Source: Asticcacaulis sp.
GTDB taxonomy: Bacteria; Pseudomonadota; Alphaproteobacteria; Caulobacterales; Caulobacteraceae
NCBI RefSeq assembly: GCF_020217185.1
Contig: NZ_JAIWNX010000141.1
Coordinates: 1-10,000, forward strand
Direction of reading: 5' to 3'
DNA: 10,000 bases
The notes beneath the pieces were generated by a model. It did not search any database. It had not been told where the DNA came from and saw only the letters and a list, made by a program, of their open reading frames with translations. The position numbers and the translations under genes are program-made. This document shows, one piece after another, positions 1 through 6,986 of the stretch (positions are counted from its first letter, which is position 1; the number at the start of each line of letters is the position of its first letter).

Positions 1-560
1 AGGTCCGCGTGCGGGATTTGCCGTGCAATATCGTCGCACACCGAAGCGTCAAACCCGGCCTGCGTCAGGCGCGACACAAGGGCTTCGGCATGAGCGCGGG
101 TCGGGCTGAAGACTGAGACGCTGTCGATGGCGCGCACCGCACGGAAGGCAAAAGGTATCTCCGAGGCGATGCGTCCTGAGCCGATCAGCAGCAGGCGGCG
201 CGCCTCAGGTTTGGCCAGCCGGTCCATCGCCACGGCGGCCACGGCAGCCGTGCGTCGAGCCGTCAGTTCCTCGCCGTCGATCAGGGCCAGATGCCGGTGC
301 GTTTCACCGTCAAACACCAGATAGGAGGCCGCCACGCACGGCAGGTGGCGCGCCGCATTGCCGGGCGTCACGTGCACGATCTTGACCCCGCCCAGACGCT
401 CAGACCACGCCGGCATCAGCAGCAGCGAGGCGTCGTGCCCCAGGTCGAAGACCGGCCTTTGCGGCGTCTGCGCCCCGGCCCGCAGTCGCGCCGGTAGCTC
501 GCGCACCAGCCGCGCATAGGGCAGGGCGGCTTTCAGGTCATCGGCGGTGATCAGTCGCAT
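1..560 (-). CDS. Ornithine cyclodeaminase / mu-crystallin family protein (3' end beyond window)
   Basis: The visible 186 N-terminal residues begin MRLITADDL and show the family landmarks in order. These are a GVKIVHV segment with the conserved lysine (K60), the IDGEELTARRTAA block (about residues 94-106), and a Rossmann NAD(P) motif LLIGSGRIA (about 124-132). Family members run about 310-330 residues, so roughly the last 130 are missing only because the window ends. Known activities include ornithine or lysine cyclodeamination and reduction of cyclic ketimines (pyrroline-2-carboxylate, piperideine-2-carboxylate) to L-proline or L-pipecolate. The ATG lies 9 bp after the LysR gene stop, with a TAAGGAAA ribosome site spanning that stop, so the two are probably cotranscribed. 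Beside a pipecolate oxidase cluster, an L-pipecolate-forming role is attractive but inferred; alanine dehydrogenase or proline-forming activity is also possible. Confidence 0.88.
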   Translation of the reverse strand, partial: MRLITADDLKAALPYARLVRELPARLRAGAQTPQRPVFDLGHDASLLLMPAWSERLGGVKIVHVTPGNAARHLPCVAASYLVFDGETHRHLALIDGEELTARRTAAVAAVAMDRLAKPEARRLLLIGSGRIASEIPFAFRAVRAIDSVSVFSPTRAHAEALVSRLTQAGFDASVCDDIARQIPHAD

Positions 561-569
561 GGGGTTTCC

Positions 570-1466
570 TTATCGGTATGGGGCGGTTTCTTTCAGCAGC
601 CAGTCGCGGAAGGCCTTAAGCGGCGGGTGATTGCCGCGCTCAGCCGGCCAGACGAGGTGGTAGGCTTCACCGGTGGTCAGCGGGGCCTCAAGCGCCGGGA
701 CCAGCGCGCCGGAGGCAAACTCTTCGTCGGCCAGAAACTGCGGCAATAAAGCGACGCCAAGGCCGGAGCGCGCCACCTGCGCTACGGTCGCAAACTGATC
801 GAACAACATGCCGTGTACGTGGTCGGCGGGCGCGCCGTGCGCCTCCAGCCAGTTTTCCCAGGCGTCGGGGCGTGAGGTCAGATGCAGCAAAGGCGCCTGA
901 CGCAGATCGGCAGGCGCGGCAAAGCCATACTGCGCCTTAAGCTCCGGGGCACAGGCCGGGATGACCACTTCGGGCCGCAACAGCGCGCTTTCCGCGCCGG
1001 GCCAGTCGGGGCGGCCGAAATGGATGGCGGCATCGAGCCCTTCGCTGCGGAAATCGAAGACGCCGATGCGCGTGATCAGATTGACCTGAATGCCGGAATT
1101 ATTGCGCAAAAAATCGGGCAGACGCGGGGCCAGCCAGCGCGTGCCAAAGGTCGGCAGTATGGCCAGTTTCAGCGTCCCGCCGTGCGGATTGGCGCGCAGG
1201 CTGAGCGAGGCCGACGAGATGATTTTCAACGCTTCGCGCACCTCGCGCGCATAGGCCTCCCCCCCGGCGGTCAGGCGCACGGTCTGGCGTTCACGGTGGA
1301 ACAGCTCGACCTCCAACTGCGCCTCCAGCGCGGCGATCTGGCGGCTGACGGCGCTTTGGGTCAGGTTCAGTTCGCGCGCGGCGGCGGTGACCGAACCGAG
1401 CCGCGCCGTGGCTTCAAACGCGGCCAGAAGCGACAGGGACGGGAGGAAGCGGCGAGGTGAGCGCAT
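570..1466 (-). CDS. LysR-family transcriptional regulator (GcvA-like)
   Basis: This 298-residue protein has normal LysR length. The N-terminal winged helix-turn-helix covers residues about 9-68, with the recognition region SVTAAARELNLTQSAVSRQI (25-44) and the typical RLTAGGEAY linker after it. A periplasmic-binding-protein-like effector domain follows from about residue 95, with the late motif GLGVALLPQFLADEE near the C-terminus. The start MRSPRRFLPSLSLLAAFEA matches the usual GcvA-type start a few residues before the HTH. It is divergent from the AmaA-like gene and upstream of the OCD-family gene. LysR proteins usually control the divergent operon and themselves, so the likely job is control of the pipecolate/lysine genes; the inducer cannot be read from sequence. 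In Pseudomonas putida a LysR gene also sits beside amaAB. Confidence 0.93.
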   Translation of the reverse strand: MRSPRRFLPSLSLLAAFEATARLGSVTAAARELNLTQSAVSRQIAALEAQLEVELFHRERQTVRLTAGGEAYAREVREALKIISSASLSLRANPHGGTLKLAILPTFGTRWLAPRLPDFLRNNSGIQVNLITRIGVFDFRSEGLDAAIHFGRPDWPGAESALLRPEVVIPACAPELKAQYGFAAPADLRQAPLLHLTSRPDAWENWLEAHGAPADHVHGMLFDQFATVAQVARSGLGVALLPQFLADEEFASGALVPALEAPLTTGEAYHLVWPAERGNHPPLKAFRDWLLKETAPYR

Positions 1467-1562
1467 ATTCGATTTCGGAATGAAGTCTTGTCAAAATGGC
1501 CCTTGTTGAGGCCGTTCGGGCACGGTACAACCGGTTTAGCCATTACGCAAGAGAATGAACCC
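1467..1562. promoter_or_regulatory. Divergent LysR / amaA control region
   Basis: This is the only non-coding space between the LysR gene and the divergent amaA-like gene if amaA starts at TTG 1563. It must then hold both promoters and the LysR operator. At 1467-1481 there is an imperfect dyad, ATTC-N7-GAAT, containing a T-N11-A core (T1468 to A1480) of the type bound by LysR proteins. It abuts the LysR start codon, where binding would be autorepressive. A second dyad, GGCC-N8-GGCC, lies at 1498-1513. No convincing -35/-10 pair was found for the plus strand. Assignment as operator is inference. Confidence 0.4.
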
Positions 1563-2852
1563 TTGGCCCCTGCGCTTGAGCCTCTTACCCACGGACTGTG
1601 GGCCGCCACGGCCCCCGCTGCGCCGCTGACCGTCGCGCTGAGCGGTGATCTGCGCGCCGATGTGGCGGTGGTGGGGGCGGGCTATACCGGCCTGTCGGCG
1701 GCCCTGACCTTGGCCGAAGCCGGGGCAAAGGTGGTGGTGATCGAGGCGCGCGAGATTGGCTTTGGCGGGGCCGGGCGCAATGTCGGGCTGGTCAATGCCG
1801 GTATGTGGGTCATGCCCGACGAACTGCCCAAGGTGCTGGGGCCGGTGCATGGCGAGCGGCTGTTGCAGGTGCTGGGCAACGGCCCGGCGGAGGTCTTCGC
1901 GCGCGTCGATACGCACAATATCGCCTGCGAACTGCGGCGCGAAGGCACGCTGCATTGCGCCGTCGGTGAGGCGGGGGTGCGCGAACTGCGTGACCGGGCG
2001 CAGCAATGGCAGGCGCGTGGCGCCGATGTACGCCTGCTGGATGCCGCCGAAACGCAGCGAATGGTCGGCAGCGACGCCTATCCCATGGCGTTGCTCGATC
2101 GCCGTGCCGGGGTGATTCAGCCGCTGGCCTATGTGCGCGGTCTGGCCACGGCGGCGGTGGCAGCGGGCGTCGATATTCGCAGCGAAAGCCCGGTGGAACA
2201 GATCGAGGTGGCGGGCGATCAGTGGCGCGTGACGACGACCGGCGGCTCGGTGACCGCGCCCAAGGTGATCATGGCCACCGATGCCTACACCAAAGGGCCG
2301 TGGGAGATCATCCGTAAGGAGCAGGTCTGGCTGCCCTATTTCAACTGCGCCACCACGCCCTTGTCGGATGACATTTTGCGCCACATCCTGCCGGAAGGTC
2401 AGGGGGCCTGGGACACGGCGGAGGTCCTGTCCTCCTTCCGTATGGATGCCGCCGGGCGACTGGTCTTCGGCAGCGTCGGGGCCTTGCGCGGGCCAGCGCA
2501 GGGGGTGCATAGCGGCTGGGGGCAACGCGCCATGACGCGGCTGTTTCCGGCGCTCAAAGGCATCGGTTTCGAACACGAATGGTATGGCTGGATCGGCATG
2601 ACCGACGATAACCTGCCGCGCTTCCATCGCTTTGCCGACGGCGTGGTGGGCGTGTCGGGCTATAATGGCCGGGGCATTGCACCGGGCACGGTGATGGGGC
2701 GGATTCTGGCCGAACACGTGCTGGGGGCGCTGTCCGAAGACGATTTGCCGCTGCCGGTGACGACGCCGCAAGAGGCGAAGCACCGGGGGGCCAAAGAGGT
2801 TTATTACGAGGCCGGTGCGGCGGTGCTGCATGCGGTGGAACACAGGTTTTGA
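1563..2852 (+). CDS. amaA: FAD-dependent oxidoreductase, probable L-pipecolate oxidase (AmaA-like)
   Basis: This DAO-family flavoenzyme has 429 residues from this start. Numbered from here, a dinucleotide-binding VVGAGYTGLS motif covers residues 36-45, with GAGYTG at 38-43. The ADP-ribose-binding acidic residue is in VIEA (E61). GFGGAGRNVGLVNAG (66-80) is typical of the AmaA group, and a C-terminal FAD-contacting GYNGRGIAPG begins at 366. AmaA oxidises L-pipecolate to piperideine-6-carboxylate, and the next gene is the enzyme for that product, which is the strongest functional evidence. No ATG start is available before the Rossmann fold. TTG 1563 puts the start about 12 residues before a conserved GLW, as I recall for the Pseudomonas protein, and leaves 96 bp for the divergent promoter. 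An upstream TTG at 1488 (454 residues, GGAA at 1477-1480) is the alternative. Sarcosine/D-amino-acid oxidase-like activity on another imino acid is possible. Confidence 0.82.
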   Translation: MAPALEPLTHGLWAATAPAAPLTVALSGDLRADVAVVGAGYTGLSAALTLAEAGAKVVVIEAREIGFGGAGRNVGLVNAGMWVMPDELPKVLGPVHGERLLQVLGNGPAEVFARVDTHNIACELRREGTLHCAVGEAGVRELRDRAQQWQARGADVRLLDAAETQRMVGSDAYPMALLDRRAGVIQPLAYVRGLATAAVAAGVDIRSESPVEQIEVAGDQWRVTTTGGSVTAPKVIMATDAYTKGPWEIIRKEQVWLPYFNCATTPLSDDILRHILPEGQGAWDTAEVLSSFRMDAAGRLVFGSVGALRGPAQGVHSGWGQRAMTRLFPALKGIGFEHEWYGWIGMTDDNLPRFHRFADGVVGVSGYNGRGIAPGTVMGRILAEHVLGALSEDDLPLPVTTPQEAKHRGAKEVYYEAGAAVLHAVEHRF

Positions 2853-2894
2853 GCATCCCCTTCGGATTTACGGGCGGATGAAAAGGGAAGACAG

Positions 2895-4406
2895 ATGAGC
2901 GCGGATACACGTATTTTGCTGGAGTCTCTGGGCGTCACTGGCGGCCACACGGGCGGGACCTTGAAGGTCCATTCGCCCAATACCGGCGAGCTGATCGGGG
3001 AGGTCGTTGAAACAAGCATTGGTCAGGCCAGGGCGCGTATCGACGCAGCGCACGAAGCGTTCCTCCAATGGCGTCTGATCCCGGCCCCCAAGCGCGGCGA
3101 GCTGGTGCGTCTGTTCGGTGAAGAACTGCGCGCGCACAAGGAGGCATTGGGTAAGCTGGTGTCGATTGAGGCCGGTAAGGTCACGTCCGAAGGCCTCGGC
3201 GAAGTGCAGGAAATGATCGACATTTGCGACTTCGCGGTCGGCCTGTCGCGGCAACTGTACGGCCTGACCATCGCCACCGAGCGCGCCGAACACCGCATGA
3301 TGGAAACCTGGCACCCACTGGGCGTGGTCGGCATCATCTCGGCCTTCAACTTCCCCGTCGCCGTGTGGGCGTGGAACGCCTGTCTGGCGCTGGTGTGCGG
3401 CGACGCCATCGTGTGGAAGCCGTCGGAAAAGACGCCGCTGACGGCGCTGGCTACCCATGCCCTGTTTGAGCGCGCCGTCGCCGCCTATAGGGCCGCGGGT
3501 CATGCCGTGCCCGAAGGCCTGTCGGCCCTGCTGATCGGCGGTAAAGAGGTTGGTGAAGCGCTGGTCGAGCATGAGAAGGTGCCGCTGGTCTCGGCCACCG
3601 GTTCGACGGCCATGGGCCGCGCTGTGGGCCCGAAGCTGGCTGCGCGTTTTGCGCGCGCCCTGCTGGAGCTGGGGGGCAATAATGCCGCCATTATTGCGCC
3701 GTCGGCGGACCTCGATCTGGCTTTGCGCGGTGTGGCCTTTGCCGCCATGGGCACGGCGGGTCAGCGCTGCACGACGCTGCGCCGCCTGTTCGTGCACGAA
3801 AGCCTTTATGACACCTTCGTGCCGCGCCTGAAGCAGGCCTATGCCTCGGTGAAGGTCGGTCATCCGCTGGAAGAGGGCACACTGATCGGGCCGCTGATCG
3901 ACGCGCACGCCTTTGGTTTGTTTGAAAAAGCGCTGGACGAAGCGCGCAGCGTCGGCGGTCAGGTCACCGGCGGGGCGCGCGTCGATGTGAACGGTAAGGA
4001 CAGCTATTATGTGCGTCCGGCCATCGTTGAAATGGACGCCCATGCGGGGCCGGTGCTGCGGGAAACCTTTGCGCCAATTCTATATGTTATGAAATATGGA
4101 AATATTCAAGACGCCATCGCCATGCAGAATGCCGTCGGCGCGGGTTTGTCGTCCTCGATCTTCACCAATGACATCCGCGAAGCCGAGCTGTTTGTCTCTG
4201 CGGCCGGGTCGGATTGCGGCATCGCCAATGTCAATATCGGGCCGTCGGGCGCGGAAATCGGCGGGGCCTTTGGTGGGGAAAAAGAAACCGGCGGCGGGCG
4301 CGAATCCGGCTCGGATTCATGGAAAGCCTATATGCGCCGCGCCACCAATACCATCAACTATGGCCGCAGCCTGCCTCTGGCCCAGGGGGTGAAGTTCGAT
4401 GTCTAA
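2895..4406 (+). CDS. amaB: Piperideine-6-carboxylate / 2-aminoadipate semialdehyde dehydrogenase (ALDH7, antiquitin type)
   Basis: At 503 residues this closely follows the antiquitin (ALDH7A1) pattern. Visible sites are the NAD-pocket [11 protein letters not shown] (N152), the general base in LLELGGNN (E258) and the catalytic cysteine in GTAGQRCTT (C292). R291, just before C292, corresponds to the aminoadipate-binding arginine of human ALDH7A1, and the [14 protein letters not shown] helix (99-112) carries the matching acidic residues. The C-terminal [20 protein letters not shown] (460-479) is diagnostic. The enzyme oxidises 2-aminoadipate 6-semialdehyde, in equilibrium with piperideine-6-carboxylate, to 2-aminoadipate with NAD+. 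It starts 42 bp after the amaA stop with a strong AAGGGAAG site and overlaps the next gene by 8 bp. The codons at 4076-4111 are strikingly AT-rich but encode conserved residues. Confidence 0.95.
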   Translation: MSADTRILLESLGVTGGHTGGTLKVHSPNTGELIGEVVETSIGQARARIDAAHEAFLQWRLIPAPKRGELVRLFGEELRAHKEALGKLVSIEAGKVTSEGLGEVQEMIDICDFAVGLSRQLYGLTIATERAEHRMMETWHPLGVVGIISAFNFPVAVWAWNACLALVCGDAIVWKPSEKTPLTALATHALFERAVAAYRAAGHAVPEGLSALLIGGKEVGEALVEHEKVPLVSATGSTAMGRAVGPKLAARFARALLELGGNNAAIIAPSADLDLALRGVAFAAMGTAGQRCTTLRRLFVHESLYDTFVPRLKQAYASVKVGHPLEEGTLIGPLIDAHAFGLFEKALDEARSVGGQVTGGARVDVNGKDSYYVRPAIVEMDAHAGPVLRETFAPILYVMKYGNIQDAIAMQNAVGAGLSSSIFTNDIREAELFVSAAGSDCGIANVNIGPSGAEIGGAFGGEKETGGGRESGSDSWKAYMRRATNTINYGRSLPLAQGVKFDV

Positions 4407-5568
4407 ATTCGATTGGTCCGATCCGTTCCTTCTCGATGCGCAACTGTCCGACGAGGAGCGCCTGATCCGCGACGCGGCGCACGACTATGCGCAGTCGCAG
4501 CTTCTGCCGCGCGTGCTCAAGGCCTATGCCGAGGAGCAGACCGACCCGGCCATTTTCCGCGAAATGGGTGAGCGCGGCCTTTTGGGCGCGACCCTGCCGG
4601 AAACCTATGGCGGGGCAGGCGCGTCCTACGTCGCCTATGGCCTGATTGCGCGCGAAGTCGAGCGCGTGGACTCCGGCTATCGGTCGATGATGAGCGTGCA
4701 GTCCTCTTTAGTCATGTATCCGATCCATGCCTATGGCTCGGAGGCGCAACGGCAAAAATACCTGCCGAAACTGGCGTCGGGCGAATGGATCGGCTGCTTT
4801 GGCCTGACCGAGCCGGACGCCGGGTCCGACCCCGGTTCCATGCGTGCGACGGCACGCAAAACCGAGGGCGGCTATGTGCTCAATGGCAGCAAAATGTGGA
4901 TTTCCAATTCGCCGATTGCTGATGTGTTCGTGGTGTGGGCCAAGCTCGACGGCGTCATTCGCGGTTTTGTGCTGGACAAGGGGATGAGCGGCCTCAGCGC
5001 ACCGAAAATTCACGGCAAATTGTCTCTACGCGCCTCCATCACCGGCGAGATCGTGATGGATAATGTCGAGGTCGGTGAAGACGCCCTGCTGCCCAATGTC
5101 GAGGGGCTGAAAGGGCCGTTCGGCTGCCTCAACCGGGCGCGCTATGGCATTAGCTGGGGCGTGATGGGGGCGGCCGAAGACTGCTGGCACCGCGCGCGGC
5201 AATACGGCCTCGACCGGCAGCAGTTCGGGCGGCCTCTGGCGCAGACGCAACTGTTCCAGAAGAAGCTGGCCGATATGCAGACCGAGATCACGCTGGGGCT
5301 TCAGGCGTCTCTGCGCGTCGGGCAGTTGTTCGACGCCGGGCAGGTGCAGCCGGAAATGATCAGCCTGATCAAGCGCAATAATTGCGGCAAGGCGCTCGAC
5401 ATAGCCCGCCTGGCCCGTGACATGCACGGCGGTAACGGCATACATGAAGAATACCACGTCATGCGCCATGCCCAGAACCTGGAGACGGTCAATACCTATG
5501 AGGGCACGCACGATGTGCACGCCCTGATCCTCGGTAGGGCGCAGACGGGGCTCCAAGCCTTTTTTTAA
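4399..5568 (+). CDS. gcdH: Glutaryl-CoA dehydrogenase
   Basis: This is a full-length acyl-CoA dehydrogenase of 389 residues with the signatures that separate glutaryl-CoA dehydrogenase from its relatives. These are [19 protein letters not shown] (91-109, including R95, which positions the distal carboxylate), [17 protein letters not shown] (132-148), the FAD/substrate segment around 243-260, [14 protein letters not shown] (340-353), and the catalytic glutamate in [17 protein letters not shown] (E368). It converts glutaryl-CoA to crotonyl-CoA plus CO2, passing electrons to electron-transfer flavoprotein. The start ATG lies inside the last codons of the aldehyde dehydrogenase (8-bp overlap), which indicates translational coupling and one operon. 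The protein ends TGLQAFF, as expected for the family. The gene is followed by a repeat-filled gap. Confidence 0.97.
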   Translation: MSKFDWSDPFLLDAQLSDEERLIRDAAHDYAQSQLLPRVLKAYAEEQTDPAIFREMGERGLLGATLPETYGGAGASYVAYGLIAREVERVDSGYRSMMSVQSSLVMYPIHAYGSEAQRQKYLPKLASGEWIGCFGLTEPDAGSDPGSMRATARKTEGGYVLNGSKMWISNSPIADVFVVWAKLDGVIRGFVLDKGMSGLSAPKIHGKLSLRASITGEIVMDNVEVGEDALLPNVEGLKGPFGCLNRARYGISWGVMGAAEDCWHRARQYGLDRQQFGRPLAQTQLFQKKLADMQTEITLGLQASLRVGQLFDAGQVQPEMISLIKRNNCGKALDIARLARDMHGGNGIHEEYHVMRHAQNLETVNTYEGTHDVHALILGRAQTGLQAFF

Positions 5569-5597
5569 TGGGAAAGCGCATGGCGGCCCTGACGACA

Positions 5598-5690
5598 CCC
5601 CCCTCCGGTTCTGCCTTCGGCAGCCCGGTTTCCCCCCGCACAGGTGCAGGGGGATGTAATCCCTGTTTATACCTCCCCGCTGGCGGGGAG
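5598..5690. repeat. Palindromic GC-rich repeat cluster between gcdH and the CoA-transferase gene
   Basis: The 154-bp gap holds at least four consecutive hairpins and no ORF. CTGCC-TTC-GGCAG lies within a 39-bp block (5598-5636) that recurs exactly at 6882-6920. CCCCC-GCAC-AG-GTGC-A-GGGGG spans 5633-5653. GGGAT-GTA-ATCCC is at 5651-5663, overlapping the previous one. CTCCCCGC-TG-GCGGGGAG is at 5673-5690. There is no T-tract after a stem, so it is not a classical intrinsic terminator. Such intergenic palindromes are common in Caulobacterales-like genomes; a role in mRNA stability or partial termination is possible but unproven. Confidence 0.85.
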
Positions 5691-5710
5691 AGGTGGTGGG
5701 GTGGAACTTC

Positions 5711-5715
5711 AGAGG
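5711..5715 (+). promoter_or_regulatory. Ribosome binding site of the CoA-transferase gene
   Basis: AGAGG lies 7 bp before ATG 5723 and decides this start over the in-frame ATG at 5693. The earlier ATG lies just after repeat DNA and would add ten residues not seen at the N-terminus of this family, whose members begin close to the PLSGLKVLEL segment. Confidence 0.75.
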
Positions 5716-5722
5716 CGACCCA

Positions 5723-6829
5723 ATGAAACCCCTTTCCGGCCTGAAAGTTCTCGAACTGGCGCGCATACTGGCTGGGCCGTGGGCCGGTCAGATTCTGGCC
5801 GATCTGGGGGCCACGGTCGTCAAGGTCGAACGCCCCGGCACAGGCGATGATACACGCGGCTGGGGCCCGCCCTTTATCGGTGATGCGGCGGCCTATTTCC
5901 ACGCCTGTAACCGTGGCAAGTCCTCACTGGCCATCGACATCACTACTCCCGAAGGTCAGGCGGCTATCCGGGATCTGGCGCGCGAGTCCGACGTGCTGAT
6001 CGAGAATTTCAAGGTTGGCGGTCTGCGCCAATATGGCCTCGATTACGACCACCTGAAAGCCGTCAATCCGCGCCTGATCTATGTGTCGATTACCGGTTTC
6101 GGGCAGGACGGGCCCTATGCGCAACGCGCCGGCTATGACTACATCCTGCAGGGCATGTCGGGCCTGATGGACATTACCGGCGACCCGGACGGCGAGCCGC
6201 AAAAGGTAGGGGTGGCGGTGGTCGATCTGTTCACCGGCGTCTATACCTCAACCGCGGTGCTGGCGGCCTTGCGGCAGCGCGACGCGACGGGCGAGGGCTG
6301 TCATATCGACATGGCCCTGTTCGATGTGGCCACGGCCATGCTGGCCAATCAGGCGATGAACTATCTGGCGTCGGGCGTATCGCCGACGCGGCTGGGCAAT
6401 GCGCATCCCAATATCGCGCCCTATCAGGTCTTTGCGGTGAAGGACGGCCACGTCATCGTCGCGGTGGGCAATGACCATCAGTTTTTGCGCTTTTGCGAGG
6501 TGCTGGAAGCGGATTACGTCGCGCAAAATCCGGCCTATGCGACCAATGCCGGGCGGGTCGCGGCGCGGCATCAACTGGTCGCCGAGCTGGAGCCGTTTTT
6601 GCGCAATATGACGCGCGCAGAGTTGCTGACGGCGCTGGAAGCGGCGGGCGTCCCGGCGGGGCCGATCAACCGCATCGAAGACGTGTTCAACGACCCTCAG
6701 ATCGTGCATCGCGGGATGCGTATTGACATCGACGGCGTGCCGGGCGTCGCTTCGCCCATCGTGATCGACGGCGTGCGGATGACGGCGGATACGCCGTCGC
6801 CGGAGTTGAATCAAAAGCACCTCCCCTGA
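5723..6829 (+). CDS. gcdG: CaiB/BaiF class III CoA-transferase, probable succinyl-CoA:glutarate CoA-transferase
   Basis: The 368-residue protein opens with MKPLSGLKVLELARILAGPW, the family N-terminus that binds CoA. It continues with GATVVKVERPGTGDDTRGWGPP (29-50), a CNRGKSSLAID segment (62-72), and VAVVDLFTGVYTS (164-176) with the catalytic aspartate D168 that forms the acyl-anhydride and CoA intermediates. Placement directly after gcdH supports the glutarate to glutaryl-CoA reaction with succinyl-CoA as donor, as described for GcdG and human SUGCT. Family members are usually about 390-410 residues. This one ends SPELNQKHLP where relatives typically continue with a GQHT-like motif and a final helix, and its stop codon lies inside a palindromic repeat, so the C-terminus may be truncated. 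Other dicarboxylate specificities cannot be excluded. Confidence 0.85.
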   Translation: MKPLSGLKVLELARILAGPWAGQILADLGATVVKVERPGTGDDTRGWGPPFIGDAAAYFHACNRGKSSLAIDITTPEGQAAIRDLARESDVLIENFKVGGLRQYGLDYDHLKAVNPRLIYVSITGFGQDGPYAQRAGYDYILQGMSGLMDITGDPDGEPQKVGVAVVDLFTGVYTSTAVLAALRQRDATGEGCHIDMALFDVATAMLANQAMNYLASGVSPTRLGNAHPNIAPYQVFAVKDGHVIVAVGNDHQFLRFCEVLEADYVAQNPAYATNAGRVAARHQLVAELEPFLRNMTRAELLTALEAAGVPAGPINRIEDVFNDPQIVHRGMRIDIDGVPGVASPIVIDGVRMTADTPSPELNQKHLP

Positions 6830-6936
6830 TTTCAGGGGAGGGTGGCCCGAAGGGCCGGGTGGGGTTAATGGCGTAGATGCCCCCCCCTCCGGTTCTGCCT
6901 TCGGCAGCCCGGTTTCCCCCGCCAAAGGCAGGGGGA
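6820..6936. repeat. Palindromic repeat cluster overlapping the CoA-transferase stop codon
   Basis: The block starts with a perfect 10-bp inverted repeat, CCTCCCCTGA (6820-6829) and TCAGGGGAGG (6832-6841). Its left arm contains the last CoA-transferase codons and TGA stop. Next come GGCCC-GAA-GGGCC (6844-6856), the 39-bp block 6882-6920 identical to 5598-5636 (with its CTGCC-TTC-GGCAG hairpin), and CCCCC-GCC-AAA-GGC-A-GGGGG (6916-6935). The 157-bp gap has no ORF of its own. There is no T-tract after a stem, so transcription probably continues into the next gene. Confidence 0.87.
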
Positions 6937-6974
6937 TATAGATGTATTTAGCGCGACCCGACTGGGTAAAGAAT

Positions 6975-6981
6975 GGAAAGG
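6975..6981 (+). promoter_or_regulatory. Ribosome binding site of the ThDP-enzyme gene
   Basis: GGAAAGG ends 5 bp before ATG 6987 and supports that start over the in-frame ATG at 6942. The upstream ATG falls at the edge of the repeat cluster and would add 15 residues before the conserved TGGQILVDQL start of the family. Confidence 0.75.
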
Positions 6982-6986
6982 CAGCC

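Noticed and set aside
127..497. Plus-strand open frames opposite the OCD-family gene
   Set aside because: Arginine-rich shadows; the minus strand reads an uninterrupted OCD-family protein with conserved motifs through the window edge.
1489..1494. Minus-strand TTGACA as a -35 box for the LysR gene
   Set aside because: The only -10-like hexamer at suitable spacing (GAATAT) overlaps the LysR start codon, which would put the transcript start inside the coding region.
1536..2843. Long minus-strand open frame (435 codons) opposite the amaA-like gene
   Set aside because: Shadow of a GC-rich gene: composition is rich in R, H, G, Q and P, no domain is recognisable, and the plus strand holds a complete flavoenzyme. 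The same applies to the minus frames at 2868-4043, 5026-5766 and 7458-8558.
5549..5566. Terminator-like GGCT-CCA-AGCC followed by seven T at the end of gcdH
   Set aside because: The stem is only 4-5 bp and coincides with the conserved C-terminal codons of gcdH; too weak to call as an intrinsic terminator.
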